Shown here piece after piece: positions 42,696 through 55,779 of a DNA stretch of 64,000 nt. Each line of letters opens with the position of its first letter. The stretch's first letter is position 1. This DNA comes from Heracleum sosnowskyi (taxonomy: Eukaryota > Streptophyta > Magnoliopsida > Apiales > Apiaceae): contig CM061243.1 of assembly GCA_030848705.1 (NCBI GenBank), positions 118,444,674 to 118,508,673 of the forward strand, in the 5' to 3' direction. The translations under genes and the position numbers were made by a program. The notes beneath the pieces are model-generated. The model saw nothing but the letters and a program-made list of their open reading frames with translations, made no database searches and was not told the DNA's origin.

Positions 42696-45314
42696 TCAGT
42701 CCATTCCAATCTCACCTTCTTCAATCATTGGATCAGAGTTAGAAGCTTGATAATCAATCACTGATAGATAGTGCAGTGGTTCTCCAGGTTTAAGGATTGC
42801 TCCTTGGATGTGTCTTCCAATATATTCAACCTCTTGACCCACTCCAGCCCATAACCATGCAATGTTAACATCTTTCTTGTTTAGCTTTGGCATGTTTGGC
42901 AATCTGGTATGCACTTCCAATCCTTTCTCCACTCTCTTCCTATAGTAGGGAACATTCTCCTTAAGATATTTTCTTAGAGTGTCGGCTGCTTTTGTCCTTC
43001 TCCGTTGATGTGAATTCAGTGGATCTAAGATACTTCTCAACTGATATTAGATATTCGTTTGGGTAATCTCTCAGTTTGTCCTCCGTCATATAGCAGATTC
43101 TGAACAAGTCATTCGTCATGAATCTAACCATAGGAGGGTTTTCAGTAATCTCTGGACTGACCTTCATCAAGATTTCCTTAACATGCTCACGGAGCAGTTC
43201 ATTTAGCTTTGTAGTTCTTTGGATCTTGATGAGAATGTGTCTTTCTCTCTTAGTGATAGAGAATTTACTTCTTCTTCCATATCATCATCCAAGATAGGAT
43301 GTCCTATTGGCTCTGGATAATATGGCTCATGCTCCTCCTGTAGTGGTTGCTCTTGCATGATCTCAAATTCCTCCTCACTTTCTTCTTCTTCTTGCACAAT
43401 GTCTTCAATCCAGTACTGTCTAACTGGAATAGCTTCATTGGTTCCCAAACTCCCCATCCAGTTGTTTGCCAACCTTCATTAGTCACTTCATTTGTTTCCC
43501 CTTCCCTCCAACTTTCTCCCCCTTAGTTGAGGAATCCTCGATGAAGTTATCCTCATTGTAAAAGGTAGTAGAAGGATCAGGTTGTTGCTGTGAAGGTCCG
43601 GGTTGTTGGTTCCTCAACATATTCCATAATCTTCTTGAGGGTGGATTGAACATGTACCTCCAGGTAATAGCAAATCATCAATATTTGAAAGGGTTAGGGT
43701 GTCACTCCTCACGTTTGGCTCTGGGTGTACACTCAACGTTTCTGTCGGTGTTTAACTCATTTTTCCTTTCCCACTCAGGCCAGGTGTAAGTGTTTTTGTT
43801 TCACTCAAATCCTTAGTGCTGATTGTACATGCAGAAGAAATCACCGTAGCCGTCCTTAAGGAGGTCACCGATGGTGCAATGGGGCTTCGCAAGTCCCCGA
43901 CCTTGGATAAACCAAGTTGTTGATCATCCGTAGATGATGTATCCTTTGTAGGATCTAGAGTTTGAATCTCTAGGAGGGTAGAAACAGGCTCTATTAACAG
44001 CAGAGATCCTGAAACTTCCCCGTGAGTCTGTAAAGACTTCACCTCAGTTGACTCCTCAATAGTAATTGATTCACTGTCAACGAGTTGCCGATCTGCACCT
44101 ACGTCAGACCCTTTACCCGCAGGATCCAGATATGTTCCATCTGGGGAGGTAGACAATGACCTTTTAGATTGTGCATTTAGGTCAAAGCCTTCTCTCGACG
44201 TCTGTGAAGACCGTTGGTTCTTAGAACCTTCAACCAGTGAACCTGACCGTAATATGGTCGGAACACCAGTTGCTTCCGTCAATTCTTCCTTACATGATTG
44301 AGCTATTGGTTCAGATATTGCTTTCGTTAGCTTAGCCCAATCAGCATCAGAAAAATCAATAAAGGGCACTTTGGATGAGAGAAATGAAGTTTCAACAGTT
44401 GCCTCGTTTTCTGTTCTTCTCCTTTTAGAGTAAGGCAGAGCTGTTGTTGAATGGCGTATCTCCTTATGTGGTGCTGCTTTGGCACTATCTCCCTCTACAC
44501 TCATGGATGTCTGAATACTGGGTATAGGAGGATAAGGAGGTTCGTTTGTGGTTTCATTTGGCTCTTCCAAAGGCTCTTCGACCGTGGTTAGAGATTGTGG
44601 GTTGCAATCTCATGGTCTGGATGGCCACTGAGGGCTCTGGATCAACATCCATTGTTGTGGTTCAGGAGCCAGTTCAGGTTGAGGAATGTTACCTTCATTT
44701 ACCTGTTCCCCTGGGGGTAGAAGTGGTAGGGGCACCGTTCTTAGATATTCAAGTTTGAACAGTGGGTACCCCTGGAAGATATTCTTTCTTATCAGAGCGG
44801 TTATTGCATTGCTCTTCATCTTCATGCACTCCATGGTCTCCTCTTCAGCGAATGTCTCACGCTCATCATCTGTTAAGATATCATTGAGAATTAGCTGTAG
44901 GAACCTAGGATAGAAACAAAGCACATCATCTATGCATGTTCTTTCATCCAGTGGTCCCATGTCAGGTAATGCTTAAGGAACTCTCCCACAAAGAAGTTAG
45001 GTTGTTGACTTCTTATGAGAGTGAAGAAAGCATGTATCTCCTCAGTTGTGGGATCCGGAACATGGTTTTCTATAAGAAAAAAAATGTAGTATTCTGTTAA
45101 AGTCATGTTCCGTCACCCTTATTGTTCTGCCCCCTGGCACAACAAAACTGAAGGATCTTACGTTATTCTCACTTGTATCCGTGGCGGTTGTGTACAACGC
45201 AGTCAATTGATCGATGCAAAGGACTACGGGAGTACTCAAGGCATATGCCACTAATGAACGTGTGTTCAGAAACTCTGCCCATGCACGAAACTGTAAATTC
45301 GTAATGGCTTGCAA
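42696..45314 (-). pseudogene. Copia-2 downstream accessory (env-like) region
   Basis: A series of minus-strand ORFs between pol and the 3' LTR: 45042-45314, 44610-44960, 43752-44570, 43203-43472 and 42696-43170, in several frames. The first has FRAWAEFLNTRSLVAY and FSFVVPGGRTIRVTEHDF. The third, 272 residues, has DLRSPIAPSVTSL, shared with Copia-1. The position matches the env-like ORF of SIRE/Maximus elements. No clear transmembrane segment is visible. The breaks mean one long protein is not possible now. Confidence 0.55.
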
Positions 45315-45719
45315 GTTTTGAAACGAGACATTATTAGTCTTGGTTACTTTTAAACCAAAACTAAAACCAATTAAATTTAATTAATTATTACTAATTAATC
45401 AAACTTGACACAAAATACCCTTAAAACAAAATTACCCCTTTTTCTTAAAAAAAAACACAACTTCGAATCACTATTATCAAGAACCCTACTTTTGGTAACA
45501 CAAATAATCAGAATTATCTGAAGAAATCAATTGAAAACAATTAACTTCTAAAGAACAATAGTGAAAATAGTTTTCTTAGAAACAAGTTCTTGAGGCAGTG
45601 ATGTTCTTGGTTATATGTATTCTAGTAAGTATAAACAAAAGCCCTTAGATCTGATAATAAGAAAAAAAACGTAAGGGGTTGTTAAATACTTATTGAATTG
45701 ACAGGGGCAATATTGTCTT

Positions 45720-46150
45720 TACAGTGTTCGATGTTTTTTAATAGTATGTTCGATGGTTTTCAGTTGGGGGTAAAACTGTCAACTTTACTTCGATAAATTT
45801 TGAAAAATAACGAAGAGTTTGAAAATCAGAATTTAAAAAGTTTTTCTGAAAAACTATCGAACTTGTTACCTTTTAAAGCTTGAAAAACTATCGAGGGATC
45901 CTTTGTGGAAAAACTATCGAGAATTAACATAAAGGAAAAATTAATTCTCTCAGATAGATTTTCATTTTAATTCAAAAACCATCGAGAATTTAGATAAAGA
46001 ATAATGAAATTCAATTCGATGCTTTTTCAAATTTTCCTCAAAAAGTATCGAGAAATGTTTTCAATAGTTTTTCTTTTTCCTTTTCAAAAACTATCGAAAA
46101 TTTATTTCGATAGATTTATCTATGTACTTGAAAAACTATCGAATTTCCTA
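45720..46150 (-). repeat. Copia-2 internal array of ACTATCGA motifs
   Basis: About ten copies of AAAACTATCGA(A/G) or close variants, and their complements, in 430 bp upstream (element sense) of the env-like region. The same motif is abundant in both LTRs. Spacing is irregular. Confidence 0.8.
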
Positions 46151-46559
46151 AATTCGATATTTTTTGCTTCTGTCTTCATTTTAAAACCTGTTCTTGTTTT
46201 AAAATTTAGACTGTTTTATTTCCTGTCAAGTTTTAATTCTAATAAATCTTTTCAAATTTACCAAAATCATTTGTCAACAGAAAATTCACAATTTTCTCAG
46301 AATAAAATCGACTAAATATCATTGAATAATATTAACCAATTAAAATCCAATAAATTATGCTGCATATTTATTTTATGTATTTTAAATTATGGAGCAAATA
46401 AGATATTGAACTGCTTCAATTTCCATAATTCAAATTTCATTAAATAAATAATAATAAATTAATACTAAATATCTATGAGTTAGATATTAGCACTAAATTA
46501 TTAAGATGAGGACTGGATGTTAAATAAATTCACAAGTCCTTAAAATATGAACAATTTTA

Positions 46560-47665
46560 TACTTGTGAACTTATTCAAGAGTTTCTTGCAGATGAGATTT
46601 TCAAATAAGGTGTGTGTCTGCAAGTTACTCTATGAATTGAAGACATGCTCTCGAAAGAAATGATACCTGTTGTCAAGGTGCATTGTCGTGGATTGTTCCA
46701 CAGAGTTGTTGGAGATAAAGTTATTTCCTGAAATAATAACAAGAAATCAATCTTCCTCCACGAAGTTGACAACTTCTAGAGATGCTCCTCCTGTCATTCA
46801 GAGATGCTTCTCCTGTCTTTCTTACAACCTGCGTATTTCATATCTAAATAGCTAAACATGTTAACAAGTATCTTTAGGGTACCATATACTGAGATTTGGT
46901 ATTCCCTTAAGATATCTCAAAATCATGTTGATAACTATAAGACTAGATTTTTGAAATCCACTTGGAACCTTGCACATTGGCAACTTGAGAATAAAATATG
47001 TGTTGTCAATTTGCAGCTAATAACTTAATGAGACGCATACCTCTCTAGCTTGTCATTTCTGTCTTTTACCTGATTTGTCCTGATCAAGCTTTAGTGGCTG
47101 CTGTTGGTAGGGAGTCTTGGCATGTCTAGAATCTTCTCAATTGTGCACATTCAAAAGATTCTTGACTTACTTTTATTGCCATCACTCTTTTGGCTTACTT
47201 GTGCTCCTTAAAGAATTAATCTTCTGGCTTGCTCAAAGTAAATCCAAAAAGAATTGCAACTTTCCCAACATACTCATCTTGTACATTCTCTGCAATGACT
47301 TGGCAAATTTCTTGCACAAGTTTTCGTTAGTAGACCAACATATAATATAATCATGATATCACTGCACATATATGACATTATGTTTGTGCCTTATGACAAC
47401 TCTAATAAATTCATATTCTGTAAAAGTTCAGTTAGAGTGTCATACCATGTCTTTGACGATTGCTTGAGTATTGATACCGGTTCATACCAATCTGTAGTGA
47501 TCTTGTGAAGAGAAGTTATACAACGTCCAATTGATCTGCAACAGCAAATGCCAGGATCTGTTGTACATTGACTTCTTCTACTATCTCACCAATCAGGAGA
47601 GCACTTGATCACATTCACCATACAGATATATCCTGATATCCTCAAGTCTCGTCACTGGTGCTTCT
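46560..47665 (-). pseudogene. Copia-2 RT/RNase H remnants
   Basis: The minus strand keeps scattered RNase H-like pieces (LISCYYFRK near 46735, RYHF-type residues near 46655). Frames change often and no ORF exceeds about 65 residues, so this is a ruin of the polymerase. Confidence 0.5.
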
Positions 47666-47667
47666 TG

Positions 47668-47931
47668 TTAGATACTGCTTCCTAATAGTAACCTAGCATC
47701 CAGTTTGGCCTTGTCCCTCATAACAATGCCAATTTCATCCAGTATTCTGGATACCCATCTTGTTCCAATAACAGATTTTCCCTTAGGCCTGGGTACCAGC
47801 TTCCAAACTTTCTGCCTTTCAGATTGATTGAGTTCATTTTGCTTTGCAATCACCCAATCTGGATCCATCAGAGCTTCTTTACCTTTCTTTGTTTCTTCTT
47901 CAGAAAGAAAACCAAGAAAATAATCATTCAT
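47668..47931 (-). pseudogene. Copia-2 RT N-terminal fragment
   Basis: An 87-residue ORF with EALMDPDWVIAKQNELNQSE, VWKLVPRPKGKSVIGTRWV and RDKAKLDARLL, matching the start of Copia RVT_2. It ends before the catalytic palm, where the sequence degrades. Confidence 0.85.
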
Positions 47932-48095
47932 ACTCTATAGCTCCAGTCTTTACTCCACCACTAGGATCACTAAGAACTAGACATCAAGAATGATATTGAA
48001 TCTAAACCCTTTGTCTTGACAGATACGTTCTTGAAGTGTCCTCTAGATATTCATTGTGGTGTTGATCTGACTAATTGATCCTTCTTTTGCTCCCC

Positions 48096-49107
48096 CTAAG
48101 CTGTTGCTGGGATTTCCTGAGAATCCTCATCCTCGCTGAGTGGTTCTGTTGAAGTACTGAGCTGTGTAGTTAAACTACCATTACCACTGCTTGGATTTGA
48201 ATCATCATTACCATTAATTTCACACATAACAGCTGAGAGCTTGGAGTTGTTGAACATCATATTCAGACTTTCAATCACCTCTTGTTGATTAATCAAATTT
48301 ACCTCGTAGGCTTTAGATTCCACTGATTAGCCGAGGAAAATATCCTTAAGAGCCTTAGCTGCCAATCTTGCCAAGATGCTTACTTGTAAAACATTTTCCT
48401 CCAAACCCCTGAAAGAAATTCAGAGTTTGCTTCTATTGGCCAATTCAGGGTCTTCCTGTATTTGTTACTGATCATGGAAATGTGATTAATCTCATCTGTG
48501 ATGTCCTGTCCTTCAGATTGAACAAACAACTCCAGTTTGTATTAAGAGTAGTCATCAACCATCACTGAAGTATATCTTTACTTTGTTGTAGATAAGACAT
48601 TAACTAGTCCGTAGAGTTCCATACGTATCATCTGAAGCGGCTCAGTAATGCTGATCACATTATAGCTTTTCTGTGATGTTTCTTTGACTTCCCTTAATGA
48701 CATGCCTCATATATTTCATCTAGCTTGAATCCCAGATGAGGCAGTCCTCTCACCAATACCATCTTTAGAAAAGAGTTCCTTGTATTGTCATGCAAGGGTG
48801 AGAGCTTCTCAACCTTCCTGCTTGAGATAAAACACTGCTCCTTCATTGAATAAAAAGATTTGTGCTTTGAATCTTCAGCAAGAGAGTTGCTTCTAATTGT
48901 TATCCTTGAATCCAACTATTAGTTGTTATCAATGATACCAATTATTGTAAACATGATGACATTCCATTTCAAACGTAGCCATGTCCCGTGATGAAAACCT
49001 TTGTTGTCATCTCCAAAGATTATTAACGGAACAGCTTTCTCAATCACATTTGATGGCAAGATCTTTCTTCGATCATATGTCTTCAGTAGTAAAGACCAAG
49101 AAAGCAT
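48096..49107 (-). pseudogene. Copia-2 protease/GAG-pre-integrase remnants
   Basis: 49107-48919 retains IIFGDDNKGFHHGTW, corresponding to the end of the Copia protease. 48915-48694 (CFISSRKVEKL, LGFKLDEIYEACH) resembles the GAG-pre-integrase region. 48323-48096 resembles the linker before RT. The integrase core DDE is not recognisable. Confidence 0.55.
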
Positions 49108-50721
49108 ATAAATCGATTAACCTGATTTGCCTGCACTCACAAATGGATTGACAGTTCTTGGTACCCAACTTATTTGCTTGGGTCCAGATGGATTAGAGAT
49201 TTTGCTTTTAAAAGTGGTAACAACAGCTTCAACCTATACATGCTTATTCTTATCTCTGACTGACCTTGCAGTCGTTGCTCTAATGTAATTCTTAAACATG
49301 CTTTTTCTATGATTAATGCAAGTTCTAAGATATGCATTCATAATATTTAAATAAGCAAACATGTTAATAAGAATAAATGGCATACATTGAGCATTTTGAC
49401 ATTGCAGATAAGAGATGTGCAAATTAGGCATGTTCTGCATTTTAGAAAATTCAGTACTTTCTACTTTAACCAATATACACAAGTGTAACAGGTAGCAAGT
49501 AGATTTACAGATATTCAATAATTTTCTAAGCACACATGGAATAAAAGAATTAACAATTAAATCACTAATTCTATCTAATCCATTCTGTTGTTGTATGGCA
49601 TCTAACTTTCTCTATTACCTAAGTCAGTTTTAGATACAGCTTGGTGTTCTACAAATTCTACTGACTCTAAAGGTAATTCCTCCATCCTTCAAACTGATTA
49701 TCCCTTAACAAACAATTCAGAATAAATGAGCAAATCTTGTTCTACTAGGGATACTGAAACTTAGCTTTACTAAGGTCTTATGTGCCAGAAACTTAACCCC
49801 TAAAACTAAGAGTTGTTTCTTAAGAAAGCTTCTATCTCACTTGCAAATCTTATTCTACAAATATTCATACACACATATATAAGATCTCCTATGTACATGC
49901 TTTGAATATTGAGAATTAAATACTGCATTGGTTCAAGGAAAAGATACCTGAGATATGTGAGGTGAATCATCTTCAGAGATTGCTATGAAAGCAAGATATC
50001 CATGATCTTCTCGTCATCTGATCCATCCCAACTCTTTCCTTAAGCAACATAAGTTTTGTGCTGATGCTTCTTCAACAAAGCATTCCACTTCTGTTTCAGC
50101 TCATTAACTGAGTCCCTATTCTTCTTTGTTTGTTAGGCTCCTTCATTGTGTAGCACACCCTGATAGCTTCTCGTTACATAGTTCTTATCATAGTTGAAAC
50201 TATCAGTCTTGTTTTTGTTACCATCTCAGTCTGTAACTACCTCTTTGAACTGAATCCTGAAGAATCTTTGCTTCGTAATAACTAAGCCTGATCCATGGAT
50301 GTGGCTTTTGTACTCCTACTGAATCTGATGTGACTAAACTTCCTTGACAAGTGAAACACTGATCTTTAGTCTAGTCTCTCGAGGTTTTCTACCTGAGCTT
50401 CTTCTGATTCAGCTACTAGTAATTCTTCTATTCTGTTCTGAGGTTCCAACATTAATGCATGTTACTGAGATATTTGTATGTCCATAATTAACCTCCTCTG
50501 TCACAATCTTTTGTGAACCCTTGGCTTAGGATATGAAATATTTTAAATTCCAAGAATTTCGAACTTTTTGAAAAATAAAATATTTCAAGAATAAAATTCA
50601 AATTATTTAAAATTCAAAAATTTTAGGAAATGAAAATTTTGAAAATTAAAAAATCCGAAAATTCTGAGAACTTGAATGATTGGTCTAAAACACCGGATCT
50701 AATCTGTATATCGATTAACAA
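49108..50721 (-). pseudogene. Copia-2 degraded gag region
   Basis: Only small blocks are recognisable: KSWDGSDDEK near 50015-50035 corresponds to the acidic KSWDDTDSEDEE of Copia-1 gag, with WNALLKKHQHKTYVA upstream of it. No long ORF remains. This shows the coding loss preceded the recent insertion dated by the LTRs. Confidence 0.5.
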
Positions 50722-50733
50722 GCTCTGATACCA
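50722..50733 (-). other. Copia-2 primer-binding site (initiator Met tRNA)
   Basis: The element strand reads TGGTATCAGAGC two bases inside the LTR, a perfect match to the usual plant Copia site. Confidence 0.9.
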
Positions 50734-50735
50734 AT

Positions 50736-52022
50736 TGTTAGGTCCCGAAGTATCGTAGAAGGGGGGGTTGAATACGATACTCACAAATAATTCAATTTCG
50801 TTCGCGGATAATTCATTCAGTTCTATAACGAAATCAAACACACCAAACCAAACCAAGAGTCGGGGAATATATCGTTTTATAAATATAAACCTCGAGGGGT
50901 GCTACAATTTCTAATCCGTAGATTAGCTTCAATGAGTTCTAGGTTATTCATAATCAATACAATGAAAGAATTCTGAGCACTATAAATTTTTATGATCTTC
51001 TCCGGCTCAAAACTCTCTCTCAGTAGTTGCTACTATGAACTAACCAGACTGAGGAAGACACTACCTCTCTCTGTGTAATTATAGACTTAGTTTTTGAAAA
51101 CTATCGAACCTTAATTGTTAAAACAATCTTGGCCGTCCAATTCTCATCAACCTGTCAGACAAACAAACTTTTCACCCACTTTTCCAAATGAAAACTATCG
51201 AATTATTAAAAAGAGTTTTCCATTCGATAGTTTTTAAATAAAAACTATCGAAAGTTAAATTCTTTTGTAATAGAATTCAAATGGACTTCATTTATCCCAT
51301 TCGATAGTTTTTAGGAAATAAAAACTATCGAGCTCTTTTCTTTTGACTTTGAGTTAATGTAATTCAATTCCATCAAATCAAAACTTTAGAATCAACTTTA
51401 CATTCAATGGTTTTTTATTATAAAATAAAAAACTATCGAATGAAAAGTTAATTCATTAGTTTTCATTTGAATTCCTTGACTTACATTCGATGGTTTTCTT
51501 TATTGAAAAACCATCGAACTCAATTCTTGTCTTTGACTTAAAAAAGAAAAGATGCTGAGCTTCAGGGTGTTTAAGTTTCAGACTGTATCATTTTCTTCTG
51601 AGACGATAAAACAACTTGATCTTTTAGTGCCGTCACCTAGTGCAACTGGTCTGGTTCACAGATGAATAACACTTGATCAATTCTTCTTTTATGTCTGCAA
51701 TTCAATGCTGCTGATAAGTCCTTTGTCGTCCTGGTTGCTTCATCACTGGAATCCTGTGGTACTGACTCTAAATCATTCACATACTTCTGTCGTCTTGAAA
51801 GTCTTGTTTCTTTTGCTGTCACTGAGGCTTGAACATTTTCATGAACTTCTTTCCGTGACCTGTTTACGGACTTCAAGAATACATAACGTATTTTGATTTT
51901 TTGAGTTTACCTTTTCTTCATTGATTCTGGATTCCTGTGCTTCTGTTAATATTATTGTCTGTCTTGTCCTTGGTTGAGTTGTAGTTATCTCTTTTACATC
52001 TTATGTTACATTATGCTTTACA
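50736..52022 (-). repeat. Copia-2 5' LTR (element orientation)
   Basis: 1287-bp copy of 41176-42462, differing at 50940, 51410 and 51555. Confidence 0.95.
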
Positions 52023-53640
52023 CCTCATCTTATCATCTGAAAATCAAGTTCCCAACAAGAAATGGGATTTGTGAAGAACGAGGTGACCAAAAGATGGCTA
52101 GAAGTTGTTATGTAGCCGCTTTAAGGCCTGATGGAATTGGGGGGGGGGGGCAGGTTATCCCCATTGAGGACATGGATGCTAGAGATAATGAGGATAAAAG
52201 AGGGAAACCAGCTGAGGATTTAATCCCAATTCCCTTAGTTCCTGGTGAACCAGAAAAAGTCACTTACATTGGAGCATTGTTACCTGAACCATTGAAGAGC
52301 AAGATCATATCTTTTCTTCAAGAAAATAACGATGTTTTTGCTTGGACATCGGCCGACATGCCAGGGATTGATCCCCAGTTGATAACACACAAATTGAATG
52401 TAGATCCCGAAAGGAAGACTGTGAAACAGAAGAAGAGAAATTTTGCTCCAGAGAGGCAAGAGGCCATCAAGCAGGAAGTAGATAAGCTTTTGGAAGCCGG
52501 GTTTATTGAAGAAATTCAATTCCCAGAATTGTTGGCTGACCCAGTGATGGTCAAAAAGGCCAATGGAAAATGGAGGATGTGTGTGGACTTCATAGATTTG
52601 AATGATGCATGTCCTAAGGATTGTTTTCCCTTGCCAAGAATTGATACTCTGATAGATGCCACAGCTGGGCACGAGATGTTAAGCTTCATGGATGGCTTCA
52701 GTGGGTACAACCAAATCAAAATGCACAAAGATGACATCTTCAAGGTATCATTTATCACTGACTTTGGTGTTTACTGTTATTTGGTTATGACATTTGGGCT
52801 TAAGAATGCAGGAGCAACATATCAAAGATTGGTAAACAAAATTTTTGAACACCTGATTGGAAAAACCATGGAAGTCTATGTAGATGACATGTTGGTTAAA
52901 AGCCTCGATAAGGCGGATCATATAAACCATCTACGGGAAGCATTTGAAGTGCTGATGCACCATAATATGATGTTGAATCCAGCTAAGTGCGCCTTCGGCG
53001 TTGGGTCAGGGAAGTTTTTTGGCCTAATGGTTTCTAAATGAGGAATTGAGGCTAACCCCGATAAAATCAAAGCAATCCTAGACATGGAGCCACCGCGGTC
53101 CGTCAAGGATGTTCAGAAGCTAACATGAAGAGTAACAGCATTGGGGAGATTCATCTCCAAGTCAGGAGAGAAGTGCTTACCTTTCTTCAAAGCACTCAAG
53201 AACGTGAAAAACTTTGAATGGACAACAGAAAGCCAGGAGGCCTTTGAGGCCTTGAACAAGTACATGGCTGAGGCACCATTGTTGGAAAAACCAAAACCAG
53301 GAGAGACTCTCTACTTATACCTGGCAGTTTCTAACACTGCCCTTGGTGCTGTTTTGGTAAAAGAAGAATTGAAGGTTCAGAAACCCATTTATCACGTGAG
53401 CAAGATTCTACATGGAGCGGAAATAAACTACTCTACGATAGAGAAGTTTGCCTTAGCCCTGATTATGGCCTCAAGAAAGCTACACCCATACTTCCAGGCA
53501 CACAAGATAGAGGTCTTGACCAATCAGCCTCTAAGAAACATCTTGCACAGTCCTCAAGTTAGTGGAAGATTGATCAAATGGGCTATAGAGTTGGGAGAGT
53601 TTGACATCAAGTATAAGCCTCAAACGGCAATAAAAGCTCA
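52023..53640 (+). pseudogene. Gypsy-1 reverse transcriptase and RNase H
   Basis: The reading frame resumes after Copia-2 with YHLKIKFPTRNG. RT blocks follow: VKKANGKWRMCVDFIDLNDACPKD, FMDGFSGYNQI, TFGLKNAGATYQ and the catalytic YVDDM at about 52876-52890. Two in-frame TGA codons break it (53039-53041 and about 53126). The RNase H region (YLYLAVSNTALGAVL, VSKILHGAE, GRLIKWAIELGEFDIKYKP) continues to 53640. A run of eleven G at about 52140-52150 is long and may vary. The polymerase is not functional. Confidence 0.9.
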
Positions 53641-54422
53641 AGCACTCGCTGACTTCATGGTTGAATGCACTATTGACAACCAGGAAGTCGGGGGGGCAGG
53701 AAGTAGTAGTGGAAGGAAAAGAAGAAGACAAGAAAAATGAAGACATGGTATCCAAAGAATGTTGGGTACTCTATTTTGATGGAGCATCAAAAACAAAATC
53801 AAGTGGAGCAGGTTTGGTGCTACAAAGTCCCGATGGATTCCTAATAGAGCATGCATTGAAACTGGACTTCCCAACAACTAACAATGAAGCTAAGTACGAA
53901 GCCCTGATAGCTGGCCTAGGGCTGGCTGGAGCCTTGAGAGTTAAGACTCTGAAAGTATGTGGAGACTCGAGGCTAGTAGTTTCCCAGGTGAATGGAGAAT
54001 TTGAGGCTAGAGATGAAGTCATGGCTAAGTATATGAAACTTGTCAAAGCCATCATGACTCAGTTTGATGAATGTTATGTGGAACACATTCCAAGGGAAGA
54101 AAATATGAAGGCTGACGCCTTGTCCAAATTTGCTTCTTCTGAAATTGAGAACTATGCAGGGAGTGTATACTTCCAAGTCTTGAAGACCCCAAGCATTAAT
54201 GGAAAGTTGATAGCACTCATTGATGTGGCTAGCTGTTGGATGGATCCCATCAAATCTCATCTGGAAACTGGTTGGTTACCTAACGATACTTCAGAAGCAC
54301 GGAAGTTATATGTGAGAGCACTAAGATATACCTTGATTGAGGGAATCTTATACAAAAAGTCTTTCATTGTCCCTTACTTGAAGTGCCCAGGAGGCAGGGT
54401 TGGCCCTAAGGGAAGTACATGA
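53641..54422 (+). pseudogene. Gypsy-1 second RNase H domain
   Basis: The frame shifts in a G7 run at about 53688-53694. The following ORF carries WVLYFDGASKTKSSGAG, TNNEAKYEALIAGL, GDSRLVVSQVNGEF and ENMKADALSKFAS. This is the additional plant-derived RNase H of the Tat lineage. It is complete in its catalytic blocks but out of frame with the rest of pol. Confidence 0.85.
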
Positions 54423-54441
54423 GTGAATTTGTGGGCAGCAC

Positions 54442-55461
54442 TTGGGGGGAAGGGCCCTTGCTCATAAAGTTACTCGTCTAGGTTTCTATTGGCCAAACAT
54501 ACTTGCAGATGCTAAAAGTTATGTGAAGAAGTGTGAACGTTGCCAAAAGCATGCATCAGTGGTTAGACAACCACCAGAAATGTTGACATCCGTAAACTCA
54601 CCAATTCCGTTTTCCATGTGGGGAATGGATATACTTGGACCATTTCCAATGGCAAGTGCGCAGAGAAAGTTCTTGATAGTGGCAATCGACTACTTCACAA
54701 AGTGGATTGAGGCTAAACCTTTAGCCAAGATAACTACCAAGCATGTAATGCATTTCTTCTGGGAGAATATAATATGCAGATACGAGATTCCACGAATCTT
54801 GGTCACGGATAATGGAACTCAGTTTAACAATGAGGATTTCAAGAAGTACTGTGAGGAGAATGATATTGAGCTACGTTTCACTTCTGTTGCTCATCCTCAA
54901 ACAAATGGGCAAGCTGAGGTGGCAAATCGAATTATCCTGGATGGACTAAAGAAAAGAGTTGAACGCTTTAGGAACACTTGGGTGGACGAATTGCTCCCCA
55001 TACCGTGGGCGTATCATACTACTTGTAAAGTCACCACTGGAGCAACCCCATTTCTATTAGCATATGGAGCAGAAGCAGTGGTTCCAGTGGAGATTACTCA
55101 TACATCTCCAAGAGTTGAAGCTTATGAGCCAGAGGCAAATGAAGAAGGCATGAGGCTGGCTTTAGATCTAATTGATGAAGTTAGAGATGAGGCAAATGCT
55201 AAAGTAGTTGAACATCAGAAGAGGGCATCTTTCTACTATAACTTAAGGGTTAAAGAGAGATTCTTTCGTCAAGGAGACTTTGTTCTCCGAAAGATTGAGG
55301 CATCCGGAGTTGGACATAAAGGAAAATTGGCCCCAAGTTGGGAAGGACCGTATCGGGTCAAGAACGTGTTTGGACGAGGCTCATACAAGTTGGAAACCCT
55401 CGAAGGGATCGAAGTGCCAAGAACTTGGCATGCTGCAAACTTAAAAGTTTACTATGTTTAG
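54442..55461 (+). pseudogene. Gypsy-1 integrase
   Basis: A 339-residue ORF with the zinc-binding end CERCQKHA, the DDE core (MDILGPFPMASAQRKFL, VTDNGTQFNNEDF, HPQTNGQAEVANR) and the C-terminal region (KLAPSWEGPYRVKNVFGRGSY). It is open over this length, but the segment before it contains a frameshift and a TGA at about 54421, so it is not joined to RNase H. Confidence 0.9.
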
Positions 55462-55779
55462 TGTTTCTTAACTGCACTCACTATTAGGACAAATAGAAAT
55501 AAGGTCGATGAAACCAATCCGAGTTTTTAACACGAGGTAGAAAGTAGAGTATTATGTAAGGGTTGAACCCATTTTCAAAGTTATGATTTTATTCAACAAT
55601 CTCATGTTTTTATGATAGTTTATATGCATCAAGTGTTGACAAACATGCAAAAATTCAGAAATGCAAGAAAATCAAAGGATGATAGATTAAGACTTACAAA
55701 AAGTTAAGTTATGCCCGAAGGTAGAGATTACATAAATAAATAAAAGCCACATACGGCTATGAAAGAAAAACAACTAAAG
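55462..55779. other. Gypsy-1 spacer between integrase and opposite-strand ORF
   Basis: AT-rich. Integrase (+) and the opposite-strand gene (-) converge here; both presumably end in this stretch. No other feature. Confidence 0.5.

Larger units (their letters stand above)
41176..52022 (-). mobile_element. Copia-2: non-autonomous SIRE/Maximus-like LTR retrotransposon
   Basis: A 10,847-bp element on the minus strand, with 1287-bp LTRs, initiator Met PBS and PPT. The target duplicate is CCTCG on the left and CCTCA on the right (one mismatch). It lies inside the Gypsy-1 protease/RT coding region; reading across the insertion site gives the Tat continuation after FKAVAS. The LTRs differ at three bases I found (41380, 41850, 41995). 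Coding regions are present only as decayed fragments. Confidence 0.93.
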
